Assembly (NCBI GenBank): GCA_026928255.1
Contig: JAIXKJ010000003.1
Coordinates: forward strand, 211,833-275,832
DNA from: Anaerolineales bacterium
GTDB taxonomy: Bacteria > Chloroflexota > Anaerolineae > Anaerolineales > Villigracilaceae
DNA length: 64,000 nucleotides
Direction of reading: 5' to 3'
In this document: positions 23,162-32,554 of the stretch, in pieces
How the letters are laid out: every line of letters starts with the position of its first letter
Numbering within the stretch: the stretch's first letter is position 1
Notes under the pieces: model-generated
Told to the model about the DNA's origin: nothing
Databases searched by the model: none
The model's input: the letters and a program-made list of their open reading frames with translations, nothing else
Translations under genes and position numbers: made by a program

Positions 23162-24667
23162 ATGAGTAAATCTCGTAAAGCGATCTTAAATCTGTCGTGG
23201 CAAGCGGTTGCCTACGGCGTCGGCACGCTGGGTTCGCAGTTAGTCAGCTATTTGACGTTGCCAATATTGACTCACGCTTTAACAAAAGAGGAATATGGGG
23301 CAATTCCGCTTCTTTTGTCCGCGTTTAGTTTCCTCAACATACTGACGAACGCCGGGCTGCCCGCCGCAACCTATCACTATTACAACGAAGACGAAGATCC
23401 GCGCCGCAGAAAATTTTTATTGGGCGGCTCGCAATTTCTCTTTTTTAGTTTCGCCGCGTTGCCCGCCGTTTTTATGTTCCTTTTTCCTCAATACTTTTCC
23501 ACGTTGCTGCTTCAGTCGAACGCTTATGCCCTCGCCGTGCGCTATGCTTCGATCGCGTTGGTTACGGACAGTTTGATATTTTTTGGAAATATTATCTTGC
23601 GTATTCAAATGCGGGCTTTAGTTTCCAGTTTGCATATGATTATGTCGCTCATCTTGAAAATGGGGTTGGCGATTCTCTTTGTAACTAAATATAACCTGGG
23701 CGTAAACGGATATTGGCTAGGTTACTTGCTTAGCTCGATTGTTGCCTTATTGGTCATGCTTTGGTTGACGCGCGACCATATCTCGCTTCAATTTCGTAAA
23801 GGCGATTTAATTAATTTAGTCGTATTTGGCTCAGCCCTTATTCTTTCAGAAATTTCGATGAATATTTTACGGATTGCCGACCGCTATGTGGTTAGCTTCT
23901 TGACCGGATTAGACCAAGTGGCAGTGTACGATATCGGCTATAAAGTCGGCGCTTTGCTTACGATGGCAATTGGACCTTTTAAGTTTGCATGGAATCCTTT
24001 CGCCTTTGCGGCGATTCGGAAAGAGGGCGCGCCGAAGATCTTCCGCGATATTTTCGCCTATGTAACGGCGGGGAGCGTCTTCGGCGCGCTTGGGCTGACG
24101 GCTTTTCGCAAGGAAATTGTCTTTATGCTGGCGCCGCATTCGTATGAAGCGGCGATTCCCATCGTCGGTTGGGTGGCGTTTTCTCACATATTTGTCGCCG
24201 TGCAACCGATTACGTCGTTTAGTTTGGTCTCTCAGAAAAAAGGCGCGATATTATCGTGGATTGCGGCGTCCGCTGGCGTTTTGAACGTCGCCTTATGCTA
24301 TCTCTTGATTCCGCGCATTGGCATTATTGGCGCCGCAGTCGCAACCTTGGTCGGCTACGCCTTTTTGAGCGTCGTCTCTTATGTGGCGGGAAAACGCTGG
24401 TTAGACATGAAAATTAATTGGCGGCAGTTGAGCAAGGTCGCCTTTGCCGCCTTGCCGTCGCTTTTTGGAATTTCTGTGATTGAAAAGATAGCGCTTGCGA
24501 CTGTATTTTCTCTTTCCCTGAAACTCGCTTTATTATTAACCTTTCCGTTGCTGTTGCTTGCCTTGCGATTTATCACAATTAATCAAATGCAGGAAATAGC
24601 GCATCTGGCGTTTTCTATGCTGGCGCGGCGCGGAAAGAAGGGCGCGCCGAACGAGGACGCGGTATAA
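23162..24667 (+). CDS. Polysaccharide flippase (Wzx/MATE-like)
   Basis: 501 residues with about 14 hydrophobic helices and no soluble domain. The N-terminus (SWQAVAYGVGTLGSQLVSYLTLPILTHAL over residues 9-37) is typical of polysaccharide-biosynthesis membrane proteins that flip lipid-linked oligosaccharides across the membrane. Internal features include ADRYVVSFLTGLDQVAVYDIGYK near 238-260. It is the first plus-strand gene of the glycan locus, 36 bases before the sugar aminotransferase. Confidence 0.9.
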   Translation: MSKSRKAILNLSWQAVAYGVGTLGSQLVSYLTLPILTHALTKEEYGAIPLLLSAFSFLNILTNAGLPAATYHYYNEDEDPRRRKFLLGGSQFLFFSFAALPAVFMFLFPQYFSTLLLQSNAYALAVRYASIALVTDSLIFFGNIILRIQMRALVSSLHMIMSLILKMGLAILFVTKYNLGVNGYWLGYLLSSIVALLVMLWLTRDHISLQFRKGDLINLVVFGSALILSEISMNILRIADRYVVSFLTGLDQVAVYDIGYKVGALLTMAIGPFKFAWNPFAFAAIRKEGAPKIFRDIFAYVTAGSVFGALGLTAFRKEIVFMLAPHSYEAAIPIVGWVAFSHIFVAVQPITSFSLVSQKKGAILSWIAASAGVLNVALCYLLIPRIGIIGAAVATLVGYAFLSVVSYVAGKRWLDMKINWRQLSKVAFAALPSLFGISVIEKIALATVFSLSLKLALLLTFPLLLLALRFITINQMQEIAHLAFSMLARRGKKGAPNEDAV

Positions 24668-24703
24668 TTTTCCAGTGTTAGATGGAGACGACAAATAACC
24701 GCT

Positions 24704-25813
24704 ATGGAACGAATTAACGTTACGAAAAGCATATTGCCCGACCGCGAAAAATTTGACCGCTATGTGGATCGCATCTTCGCTTCGGGCTGGCTGACCAATC
24801 GCGGCGCGCTGGTTCAAGAGTTGGAAGAACGTTTGGCGGCGTATTTGGGCGTAAAGAATTTGCTGTTGGTCGGCAACGGCACGCTCGCCTTGCAAGTTGC
24901 CTATAAAATCTTAAATCTAAGCGGAGAGGTAATTACCACGCCTTTTACCTTTATTGCCACTGCGAGTACGATCGCCTGGAGCGGGTTAGATGTGGTCTTC
25001 GCCGATATTGATCCGCAAACTTTTAACATTGATCCGCATAAAATCGAAGCCGCCGTTACGCCGCGCACGAGCGCCATTGTCCCCGTGCATGTTTTTGGCA
25101 ATCCCTGCGCGGTAGAACGCATTCAAGAGATTGCGGAAAAACATCATTTAAAGGTAATTTATGACGCGGCGCACGCTTTCGGCGTAAATTACAAGGGGCG
25201 CAGCATTCTGGAACAGGGCGACGCGAGCACGATTAGTTTTCACGCGACGAAAGTCTTCCACACCATCGAAGGCGGCGCAATCGTCTTCAAAAATTCATCT
25301 TTGTGCGAACAAGCGCGCCAGGCGATTAACTTTGGCATTACGGGACCGGAAACCATTGAACGACTGGGCATTAATACGCGCATGAACGAATTTCAAGCGG
25401 CGATGGGGCTGTCCTTATTGGACGAACTGGACGAGGCGCGGAAGAAGCGCAAGGCGTTGTTCGACCTATATAACGCGCTCTTGGGCGAGCGTTTTCAGCG
25501 CCCGCGTTGGAGTGAGGACGCGACGAAGAATTATCACTACTACCCGATTTTGATGGACGACGAAGAACAACTGAAACGCGCGGAACGCGCCTTACACGAC
25601 AGAAACATTTACCCGCGCCGTTATTTTTACCCTTCGTTGGACGAATTAGATTTCTTAAGCGCGCGCTCTGACGCAATGGAAGAATCGCGCGACGTTTCGC
25701 ATCGTGTTCTGTGTTTGCCGTTTTACCACGCCTTAGCCGAAGCGAAATGCAAAGAGATTTGCGACATTCTTTTATCTGAAGCGGGCGTGAAACCCCTAAT
25801 ATGCATAAAATAG
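24704..25813 (+). CDS. DegT/DnrJ/EryC1-family sugar aminotransferase
   Basis: 369 residues, PLP-dependent. The PLP-binding Lys is K183 in FHATKVFHTIEGG, the Asp motif is YDAAHAFG near residue 151, and LLVGNGTLALQ near 54 binds the phosphate. These enzymes transaminate nucleotide keto-sugars to amino sugars. No dedicated nucleotide-sugar dehydratase lies directly beside it, but RfbB in the same locus makes dTDP-4-keto-6-deoxyglucose, a possible substrate. Confidence 0.92.
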   Translation: MERINVTKSILPDREKFDRYVDRIFASGWLTNRGALVQELEERLAAYLGVKNLLLVGNGTLALQVAYKILNLSGEVITTPFTFIATASTIAWSGLDVVFADIDPQTFNIDPHKIEAAVTPRTSAIVPVHVFGNPCAVERIQEIAEKHHLKVIYDAAHAFGVNYKGRSILEQGDASTISFHATKVFHTIEGGAIVFKNSSLCEQARQAINFGITGPETIERLGINTRMNEFQAAMGLSLLDELDEARKKRKALFDLYNALLGERFQRPRWSEDATKNYHYYPILMDDEEQLKRAERALHDRNIYPRRYFYPSLDELDFLSARSDAMEESRDVSHRVLCLPFYHALAEAKCKEICDILLSEAGVKPLICIK

Positions 25814-25885
25814 ATTTTTCGTAAAAACGCTATAGAGGGTGATTTTTACAAGGGACTAAATAAAATAGTTTTGAAAAAGATAAAC

Positions 25886-26599
25886 ATGAGAAAAAAACTG
25901 CCGATTCGGAAATACAAGGAACGTATTTTATATTATATTAATCGTCGAACTCGTTCAAATCGAGACGAAACGAAGATTTTTTGCATCGGAGGAAATAAGA
26001 CCGGCACGACTTCAATCGGCTCTTTTTTTCGCACGAACGGATATAAGGTAGGCAATCAACATGCGGCGGAAATGCTAATTGATGATTGGGCGAAACGAGA
26101 TTTTTCTAAGTTAATTGAATATTGCCGTTCCGCCGAAGTATTCCAAGATATTCCGTTCAGCCTTCCCGACACATACCGCGCGTTAGACGAAGCCTTCCCA
26201 AACAGCAAATTTATTTTAACAATACGTTCGTCTGCTGAGGAATGGTATAACTCTGTCGTTACCTTCCACTCTAAAATTACGCGCTCGGCCACGAAGCCGC
26301 CCAAAGAAGACGACCTAAAGCGTTTCGTCTATCGGGGCAAATATGCCGCTTGGCTTTTGCGCGTTCAAGAATTGGTTTACGGATACCCAAACGTCCCCTT
26401 ATACGATCCGCAGTCCTATATGGCTCAATATGAAGAGCATAACTCGCAAATTCAAAAGTATTTTGAGGGTAGGGAAGACGATTTGTTGGTCTTAAACCTG
26501 AAAGAAAAAGACGCGCACGAACGCTTGTGCAATTTTGTCGGGCTTAATCCCGCTAAGGCGATACCTATTCCTCATTTGAACCGTTCTGCGACGCGCTAA
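25886..26599 (+). CDS. Sulfotransferase-family protein
   Basis: 237 residues from the ATG at 25886 (a TTG at 25871 is also possible; neither has a strong ribosome binding site). The 5'-phosphosulfate loop is GGNKTGTTSIGSFF near residues 38-51 and the 3'-phosphate element is LTIRSSAEEWYNSV near 115-128, which together bind PAPS. Short for the family. The predicted role is sulfation of a glycan; localisation looks cytoplasmic, with no signal peptide. Base composition is AT-richer than the flanking metabolic genes. Confidence 0.82.
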   Translation: MRKKLPIRKYKERILYYINRRTRSNRDETKIFCIGGNKTGTTSIGSFFRTNGYKVGNQHAAEMLIDDWAKRDFSKLIEYCRSAEVFQDIPFSLPDTYRALDEAFPNSKFILTIRSSAEEWYNSVVTFHSKITRSATKPPKEDDLKRFVYRGKYAAWLLRVQELVYGYPNVPLYDPQSYMAQYEEHNSQIQKYFEGREDDLLVLNLKEKDAHERLCNFVGLNPAKAIPIPHLNRSATR

Positions 26600-26627
26600 T
26601 TTTAAGATGTTTGGTAAAAGAGGAACG

Positions 26628-27443
26628 ATGACATTAAGAAGAACGCTTCGCGATATTTACAAAAGCGAATTAAGATTTCAAGCGACGCTAAAAGGCGCGT
26701 TGGGCGTCGGCTCGCTCCCGGACTTTATCATTATTGGCGCGCAAAAAGCGGGGACGTCTTCATTGCATCAATATTTAATTGAACACCCTCAAATTCTTGG
26801 GGCAAATATGAAAGAAGTTCATTTTTTTTCAACCCATTATCAACGGGGGATGAATTGGTATCGCGGTTGTTTTCCTTCAAAGAGATACCGAGAAAGGCGC
26901 AGCCGCGAACTTGGAAAACCAGTTATCGCCGGCGAAGCTTCGCCCGTTTACCTCTTTCACCCGCTGGCGGCGCAACGCATCGCGGACGCGCTTCCTAACG
27001 TGAAATTAATCGTCCTTTTGAGGAATCCAATTAACCGCTTAATATCGAACTATCATCACATGCGCCGCATTGGCAAAGAAACCTTGCCCTTAGCGGACGC
27101 CGTCGCGCAGGAAGAGACGCGCCGCATGGGCGACCTTTACTTCGCGTATAAAGCGCGCGGAAGATATATCGAACAATTAGAACGCTATGCCCAATACTTT
27201 AAGAAAGAACAAATGTTAATCTTAAACAGCGAACGCTTTTTTGCGGACACGCAAACGGAATACGATAAGGTTGTCTCCTTTTTAGGCGCGGAGAGCCGTC
27301 CGTTGCGGAATGTAGAAATACGCAATCAAGGGACGTATAAAAAAGAAAAACTAGATGACGAGTTTTATCGAATGTTAAAACAATATTTTGAGCCGTACAA
27401 CGAAAGGCTGTACGAATTTTTAGGCGAAAGGTACGATTGGTAA
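26628..27443 (+). CDS. Sulfotransferase domain protein (heparan-sulfotransferase-like)
   Basis: 271 residues. PAPS-binding loop IIGAQKAGTSSLHQYL near 32-47 and 3'-phosphate element VLLRNPINRLISNY near 127-140, with KEVHFFS and the later SERFFADTQ segment. This pattern (KAGTSSL, KEVHFF, RNPI.R..S.Y) is that of heparan N-/O-sulfotransferase relatives that act on glycans. The ATG at 26628 is preferred over 26607 because AGAGGA lies just upstream of it. It follows the previous sulfotransferase by 28 bases. Confidence 0.9.
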   Translation: MTLRRTLRDIYKSELRFQATLKGALGVGSLPDFIIIGAQKAGTSSLHQYLIEHPQILGANMKEVHFFSTHYQRGMNWYRGCFPSKRYRERRSRELGKPVIAGEASPVYLFHPLAAQRIADALPNVKLIVLLRNPINRLISNYHHMRRIGKETLPLADAVAQEETRRMGDLYFAYKARGRYIEQLERYAQYFKKEQMLILNSERFFADTQTEYDKVVSFLGAESRPLRNVEIRNQGTYKKEKLDDEFYRMLKQYFEPYNERLYEFLGERYDW

Positions 27444-27450
27444 AAGAATA

Positions 27451-28386
27451 ATGACGTTAGCGCCAGTGTGTATCCCAACCTATACTCGAATTAACCATCT
27501 GCGGCGGACGATTGAGGCGTTAAAAGAAAATCGTTTAGCGGACGAGACCGAAGTCCACATCTTTTCTGACGGCGCGCGCGCGGGAGACGAGGAGAAAGTC
27601 GCCGCCGTGCGAAGTTATTTGAAAACGATTAGCGGATTTAAAAAAATTGAAATTGTTGAAAATCAAACGAATCAATATCCAAACGGGGTGATGCAAGCCA
27701 TTCGCGGGTTGCTTTCCCAGCATGAAAAAATAATCTTCATGGAAGAAGATATTGTAACCGCGCCCGTTTTTCTTGAGTACATGAATTTTGCGCTGGAAGA
27801 ATATGAAAGTAATCCGCGCATTTTTTCAATTGCAGGGTATTGTCCGCCAATTCCTATTCCTAAAGATTACCCTAATGACGTATTTTTTTTCCCGCGCTTT
27901 AATCCGTGGGGATTTGGAATGTGGAAAGATCGATTCGATAAACTCGAAATGAAGATACCGAAGCGGGTTATAAACGAGATTTTTCTAAACCCTCGAAGAT
28001 TATATGATTTCAGCAGAGGGGGATTGGATATGTTGCCATTAACGCTGAATAATTATTTTGGATATGCAAATGGTCTAGATTCTAAAACGTTCTCCCAGCA
28101 ATTTATGATGAATATGCTTACCGTTTACCCCGTCAAGCACCTTGTTGATAATATAGGATTAGACGGGTCGGGAGTACATACAAAGAAAAAGCCTCAGTAT
28201 CGCGTTAGGTTGTCGAATGAACCGTTTAAAAAATATTCCCTTCCGCAAACAATGGAAATGAATCCTGAAATTATGAGCGCTTTTTATAAGTTTCGATCTG
28301 GAAATTACTTGAATAAAATTAAAATCTTACTATGGAGCGTATGGATTCTCGCAAAACGCGCTTTCTCAAAATCGATAGACAACTAA
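27451..28386 (+). CDS. Glycosyltransferase-like protein (GT-A fold, GT2/GT13-like)
   Basis: 311 residues. N-terminal VCIPTYTRINHLRRTI is a GT-A nucleotide-sugar-binding start; the acidic metal motif is MEEDIVTAP near residue 99. Segments RIFSIAGYCPP and FNPWGFGMWKDRF resemble the acceptor-side region of GT13-like enzymes (N-acetylglucosaminyltransferase type). Only 7 bases after the sulfotransferase, so co-transcribed. Sugar donor unknown. Low-GC codon use rises toward the 3' end. Confidence 0.8.
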   Translation: MTLAPVCIPTYTRINHLRRTIEALKENRLADETEVHIFSDGARAGDEEKVAAVRSYLKTISGFKKIEIVENQTNQYPNGVMQAIRGLLSQHEKIIFMEEDIVTAPVFLEYMNFALEEYESNPRIFSIAGYCPPIPIPKDYPNDVFFFPRFNPWGFGMWKDRFDKLEMKIPKRVINEIFLNPRRLYDFSRGGLDMLPLTLNNYFGYANGLDSKTFSQQFMMNMLTVYPVKHLVDNIGLDGSGVHTKKKPQYRVRLSNEPFKKYSLPQTMEMNPEIMSAFYKFRSGNYLNKIKILLWSVWILAKRAFSKSIDN

Positions 28387-28455
28387 TTAGATTTGATAAT
28401 GTTCGGACATTTGCGACGGAATAAACTTCTTGTCAATAAAAATATAAAGAGCGCG

Positions 28456-29346
28456 TTATAAGTAGCCTAATTTACTAGACAACTCTTCGCAATGGGTAAG
28501 GAAGATGCGTTTGTGTTCTTGCGACCAGCCTGCCCAGGCGGGGAAAGCGGCGGAACTTTGATGGCTTCTGCGTTCTAGCCAACCGTCTATCGGCTTAATC
28601 ATAGCGGCGTCAATGGCGGGTTGATTGGAAACGAAAGAGACCAATTCATTCAGCGTTTGATAGCGTTCTTTTGCCAAGAAAATTTCTTCAAATCGAAAGA
28701 CGCGCGCGTTGGCGTTTCCTTCCAGCGTTTTTAGCGCGAACTCGTTTAAGCGCGTCCACGCCCAACACAGCCGTTCAAAGCGCGTCATCTCTTCCCATTG
28801 TTCGGCGTAAGGGTCGCCGTCAATTTGATTGGCAGAGGGCCAATTGTGCGAAATGAATTTCCTTATTCCGTGTTTTCCGTAAAATTCTCCCCAATTCATG
28901 TGCGAACGCACCCAGTCGCGCCCGTCGCGGAGGATAAATACTGCGCGATGACTTTGAAAAACGTCGGACGTAACATCTAATAAGCCGTAGTAGCCGATAT
29001 TCGCTTCGACGTAGATCGAGCCGCGTTGACTGCGGATGAACGCTGCGCGTTGGTCGAGCAGTTCCTTCGCGGCGTGCTCGAGGGAGATGCGGTTGCGAAA
29101 GCGGTCGTCGGAAAGGTTGACCAGCGTCCACTTGCCCAGCGCTTTGAGGATTCCCATTCGCCAGAGTCCCGCTTGGCGGACTTGCTGAAAATAATGACGC
29201 CATTTATTATCTACGCCGGTGTTTTGAAAAATATCCGGCTCGTGTAATGACGTTGAATCAGGGAGAATATCGGCGAAAAAATTGCCAAAAAACTCAGTGC
29301 CCGTTCTGCCTAACGAAGTGATAAGAATAGAAGGTTTTTGAATCAT
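28456..29346 (-). CDS. Sulfotransferase-family protein, last gene of the minus-strand glycan operon
   Basis: 296 residues. ITSLGRTGTEFFGNFF near 8-23 matches the 5'-phosphosulfate loop and FILRDGRDWVRSHM near 136-149 the 3'-phosphate element. No membrane helix or signal peptide. It differs strongly from the other sulfotransferases in the locus, so it is not a recent duplicate and likely targets another position or sugar. It converges with the plus-strand glycosyltransferase; the 69-base gap shows no clear terminator. Confidence 0.85.
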   Translation of the reverse strand: MIQKPSILITSLGRTGTEFFGNFFADILPDSTSLHEPDIFQNTGVDNKWRHYFQQVRQAGLWRMGILKALGKWTLVNLSDDRFRNRISLEHAAKELLDQRAAFIRSQRGSIYVEANIGYYGLLDVTSDVFQSHRAVFILRDGRDWVRSHMNWGEFYGKHGIRKFISHNWPSANQIDGDPYAEQWEEMTRFERLCWAWTRLNEFALKTLEGNANARVFRFEEIFLAKERYQTLNELVSFVSNQPAIDAAMIKPIDGWLERRSHQSSAAFPAWAGWSQEHKRIFLTHCEELSSKLGYL

Positions 29347-29412
29347 CGTTTTGCCTGCCTGCGAGAAATGCCGCGATATTTTTTTACTCTTGCGCGTTCT
29401 CTTTCAGACGCG

Positions 29413-30435
29413 CTACGAGTAAATATACGTTTGATAGAAATCGTTCAGTTCAAAAATGTCCGTCCATTTGTCAATCATCGTTTTTTCTTCCGCGCTGATT
29501 TCCGCTTTCCATTTGAAAGGCTCTTGCGCGCTGACTCGCTTTGGCGCAAAATCTTTTCCGCTTTGATTTAATGAAGCAATTTTGGTTTCAACGCCTTCCC
29601 AACTCAGATTTTGATTCTCAAAAATGCGCCGATAGCCTTGAAGCGGCTCGATGCAGAGACGGTCGTGCGAGACATACTCCCATTGCGGGTGGACGCTCAT
29701 TTGCTTTTCAAGCATTTTATACATCAAGGCAATTTGATAAGCGATAGGCTCGTTTTGCTCCTCTATGCGAGAACGAGCGGAGTTGAAAATGAATTCGGGA
29801 TGATCTCTTTGAATACGTTCTTGAAACGCGATGTTGCGAAAACCGTCTGGCATTTTTAGGCGTTTATAACTGGCGTATAAACTATATGGATTTCTGAGAA
29901 CGAGCAACAGATTGACGGAGAAATTCTTTGCGATCCAATCTAAACTAAAAATAGAATGGACAGATTTAATAATCAAGCGTCGCTTTTGAGGAAAAATATT
30001 TTTAATACCTGCGATTTTATGGAGGAAAAATTCTAAGCCCGCTTGCTTTTCAAAAGGGTTGCGTTGCGCTTTTCCGACGCGATGCATCGTTTCGTCCAGA
30101 TAGATATATCCGCATTTGTTTCCAATATGAGATTCAACTCTCTCAGATTTTCGTCTTAAATAGAGACTTGTGGCGTTGTTCAACCTCCATTTTCCTACGC
30201 CGCCATGTAAGATAGTTTGCCATAATTGACGATAAGAGGCGTCCTCGTCGTTTGCGCCGAGGCAAGGAAACCGATGAAGTTCTTTCTTGTAGAGCCACGC
30301 CAGCGGACTTAATTTCTCATTATCAGGCTCAAATAAATAGTCGGTGTTTGACGCGGAGGAAAGCGTTTCGCCAACCCAAGTTGTGCCCGAACGAGGGAGT
30401 CCGACGATTAAAATGGAGGAGAGCGTTTTGTTCAC
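29413..30435 (-). CDS. Sulfotransferase-family protein
   Basis: 340 residues. PAPS loop IVGLPRSGTTWVGETL near 10-25 (the PRSGTTW form is classical) and 3'-phosphate element LVLRNPYSLYASYKRL near 180-195. The start overlaps the upstream glycosyltransferase stop by four bases, so translation is coupled. Predicted cytoplasmic. Acceptor probably a glycan intermediate; a small-molecule acceptor cannot be excluded. Confidence 0.88.
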   Translation of the reverse strand: MNKTLSSILIVGLPRSGTTWVGETLSSASNTDYLFEPDNEKLSPLAWLYKKELHRFPCLGANDEDASYRQLWQTILHGGVGKWRLNNATSLYLRRKSERVESHIGNKCGYIYLDETMHRVGKAQRNPFEKQAGLEFFLHKIAGIKNIFPQKRRLIIKSVHSIFSLDWIAKNFSVNLLLVLRNPYSLYASYKRLKMPDGFRNIAFQERIQRDHPEFIFNSARSRIEEQNEPIAYQIALMYKMLEKQMSVHPQWEYVSHDRLCIEPLQGYRRIFENQNLSWEGVETKIASLNQSGKDFAPKRVSAQEPFKWKAEISAEEKTMIDKWTDIFELNDFYQTYIYS

Positions 30436-31529
30436 CCAAGCAACCCTTCGATGGTTTTAACCATGCGACGCCAATCGTCTTTGGCGCGCGATTGAGGCGG
30501 CGCCGGGCGCGGGGTTTTTGCAACTTTGTTTATAGCGGCTGCCAGCGCGTCTTCATTTTTTGCTGGAACGACCTGCGCGTTTATAAGCAAATCTTCGCTT
30601 TCGTTGACGATTGCGTCGGTTAGAATAATCGGCAATCCGTACCCGTTCGCCCGCTCTACGACGCCGCTTTGCGTGCCGCCTACATAAGGCGCGACGAGCG
30701 CGTCGGCGGCGGAAAAGACAAGGTGCGCCTGTTCGTCAGGGATATACTGGTTAATTAATAGAATTCGACCGGATAATCCTAGTCGCTTAATTTGTTCTTT
30801 ATAGACAGAGACATCTTCCCAAAATTCGCCGGCGATAATTAATTGAATCGTACCGTCTGTTTTTGCGAGCGCTTTAAGCAAATAATCTAACCCTTTATAT
30901 GGGCGAACGACGCCAAAGAATAGAAAAACCGGCGCGTCAAGCGGTAAATTTAACTGCGCGCGCGCCTCGGCTTTAGACAACGTTTGTTCGGAAAACCTTC
31001 CGTAAACGGGATGTTCGCAGAAATGAACTTCAGCGTTTGGAAGTAATTCGAGCAATCGTTCTTGTTGGCTGACTGCTTGCACAATAAAAGAGGAGGCAGG
31101 CTTTAAGGCAAAACGTGCGAGGGAGCGATCCCAAATTTGATTTTCATGCGGAAGCACGTTATGAATCAGATAGGCGGTCTTTATGGGACTTCTTAATAGA
31201 CGCAATAACGCTCCAAACGCCATTCCCCAAAAGGTAACCCACCATTGAATAATTATTAAATCAGGCGTATCGGAGAGGATGCTTCGCGCCGTATGCTGCC
31301 ATGTCCACGGGTAAAGCGGGTCGAGTAAATATTCCGCGTTAATATGAATGGGATTTTTGCTTGGGTCTTTGTCGGTTTTTCCTGGATACAGAAAAGAAGG
31401 ATATTGTCGCTTAAAGGAGATAATACGGACGTCATGTTCCGCTTGACGCAACGCCAGCGCCAAGGAGGTTGTGTAATGCGCGATTCCGCCGCGGTACGGG
31501 TAAACGGGTCCTATGAGCGTAATTTTCAT
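30432..31529 (-). CDS. Glycosyltransferase family 4 (GT-B)
   Basis: 365 residues. N-terminal acceptor domain begins ITLIGPVYPYRGGIAHYT; the C-terminal donor domain has FFGVVRPYKGLDYLL near 215 and the GGTQSGVVERANGYGLPI block with the conserved Glu near 295. It transfers a nucleotide-sugar residue to a lipid-linked chain at the cytoplasmic face. Coupled by four-base overlaps to the genes on both sides. Confidence 0.92.
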   Translation of the reverse strand: MKITLIGPVYPYRGGIAHYTTSLALALRQAEHDVRIISFKRQYPSFLYPGKTDKDPSKNPIHINAEYLLDPLYPWTWQHTARSILSDTPDLIIIQWWVTFWGMAFGALLRLLRSPIKTAYLIHNVLPHENQIWDRSLARFALKPASSFIVQAVSQQERLLELLPNAEVHFCEHPVYGRFSEQTLSKAEARAQLNLPLDAPVFLFFGVVRPYKGLDYLLKALAKTDGTIQLIIAGEFWEDVSVYKEQIKRLGLSGRILLINQYIPDEQAHLVFSAADALVAPYVGGTQSGVVERANGYGLPIILTDAIVNESEDLLINAQVVPAKNEDALAAAINKVAKTPRPAPPQSRAKDDWRRMVKTIEGLLG

Positions 31530-32548
31530 AGCGAATTCTGACGCAAATAGTCTTCGCGCCGAATAAGAAGCGCGTCGTCAATTCCGTTGATGCGATCTTG
31601 ATTGCTAGAAAATTTTTTGTCTCGCAAATGAACAAGCGCTTCTTCCAACATTTGGCGATTGGCGCGCATGGCGTCGCCTAATAAGCCTAAGAAAATTAGC
31701 AACATGCCGAAGATAAATAAAGTTCCGCCAATCGAAACGGACTGAATGTAACGCGACCCGCCGACGCCCATAGAGTAAAAGTAGAGGAAGCGCCCAAGCA
31801 AAAAGACGCCCGCGGCCATAAATGGCGAGCCTAGCGTAACAAATGATTTAAGCGGTTGATAAATCACATACGAACGAATAATCGTTCCCGCTTGCTGCCA
31901 AATGAAATTAAAAATTCCCTTGTGCAAACGCGAAGGACGTAGATTAGGGTTGGTTTGGATGACGACATGCGCGATAGACATGCGTTGTTTGCCCGCTTGA
32001 ATTAAAGTTTCTAGCGTGTAGGAAAAAGTATTGTGGACTTGAATTCTTAAGGCGCAATAACGCGAGTAAGCGCGAAATCCGCTAGGCGCGTCTGGCGCGT
32101 CGGTGTTGGAGATTTTCCGAATCACCCAACTGCCAATCACTTGAAATAAACGCTTGACGGGGGAGAAGTGAATGTTTCTTCCTGCTTGACGATCGGCGAT
32201 AACTAAGTCGGCTTGGTTGGTAAAAATAGGCGCGACTAGTTCTGGAATGTAACGACCGGGATATTGATGATCCGCATCGGTGTTGATGATAATGTCCGCA
32301 CCGAGGGCGAGGGCGGCGGTAATTCCGGTCATAAAAGCGCGCGCTAGTCCGCGGTTGCGGCGATGCCGAACAACGTAATCCGCCCCGTTTTCAAACGCGA
32401 CTTGAACGGTTTTATCGGAAGATCCGTCGTCGATAACTAGCGTCTTAATCTCTGAAATGCCGGAGATGACGCGAGGAATATCTTGTAAAGTTTCGCCTAA
32501 TGTGTCGGCTTCGTTATAACAGGGGATTTGGATGAAGAGGATTGTCAT
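31526..32548 (-). CDS. Glycosyltransferase family 2 with C-terminal membrane segments (DPM1/GtrB-like)
   Basis: 340 residues. GT-A domain: IPCYNEADTL near 8, VIDDGSSDKT near 38, NTDADHQYPG near 90 (D-x-D) and PSGFRAYSR near 156. Two hydrophobic segments near 240-262 and 275-297 anchor it. This build is typical of polyprenyl-phosphate sugar synthases that make the lipid-linked donor for a GT-C enzyme; the large polytopic protein encoded directly upstream is a candidate user of it. Confidence 0.9.
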   Translation of the reverse strand: MTILFIQIPCYNEADTLGETLQDIPRVISGISEIKTLVIDDGSSDKTVQVAFENGADYVVRHRRNRGLARAFMTGITAALALGADIIINTDADHQYPGRYIPELVAPIFTNQADLVIADRQAGRNIHFSPVKRLFQVIGSWVIRKISNTDAPDAPSGFRAYSRYCALRIQVHNTFSYTLETLIQAGKQRMSIAHVVIQTNPNLRPSRLHKGIFNFIWQQAGTIIRSYVIYQPLKSFVTLGSPFMAAGVFLLGRFLYFYSMGVGGSRYIQSVSIGGTLFIFGMLLIFLGLLGDAMRANRQMLEEALVHLRDKKFSSNQDRINGIDDALLIRREDYLRQNSL

Positions 32549-32554
32549 AGAAAA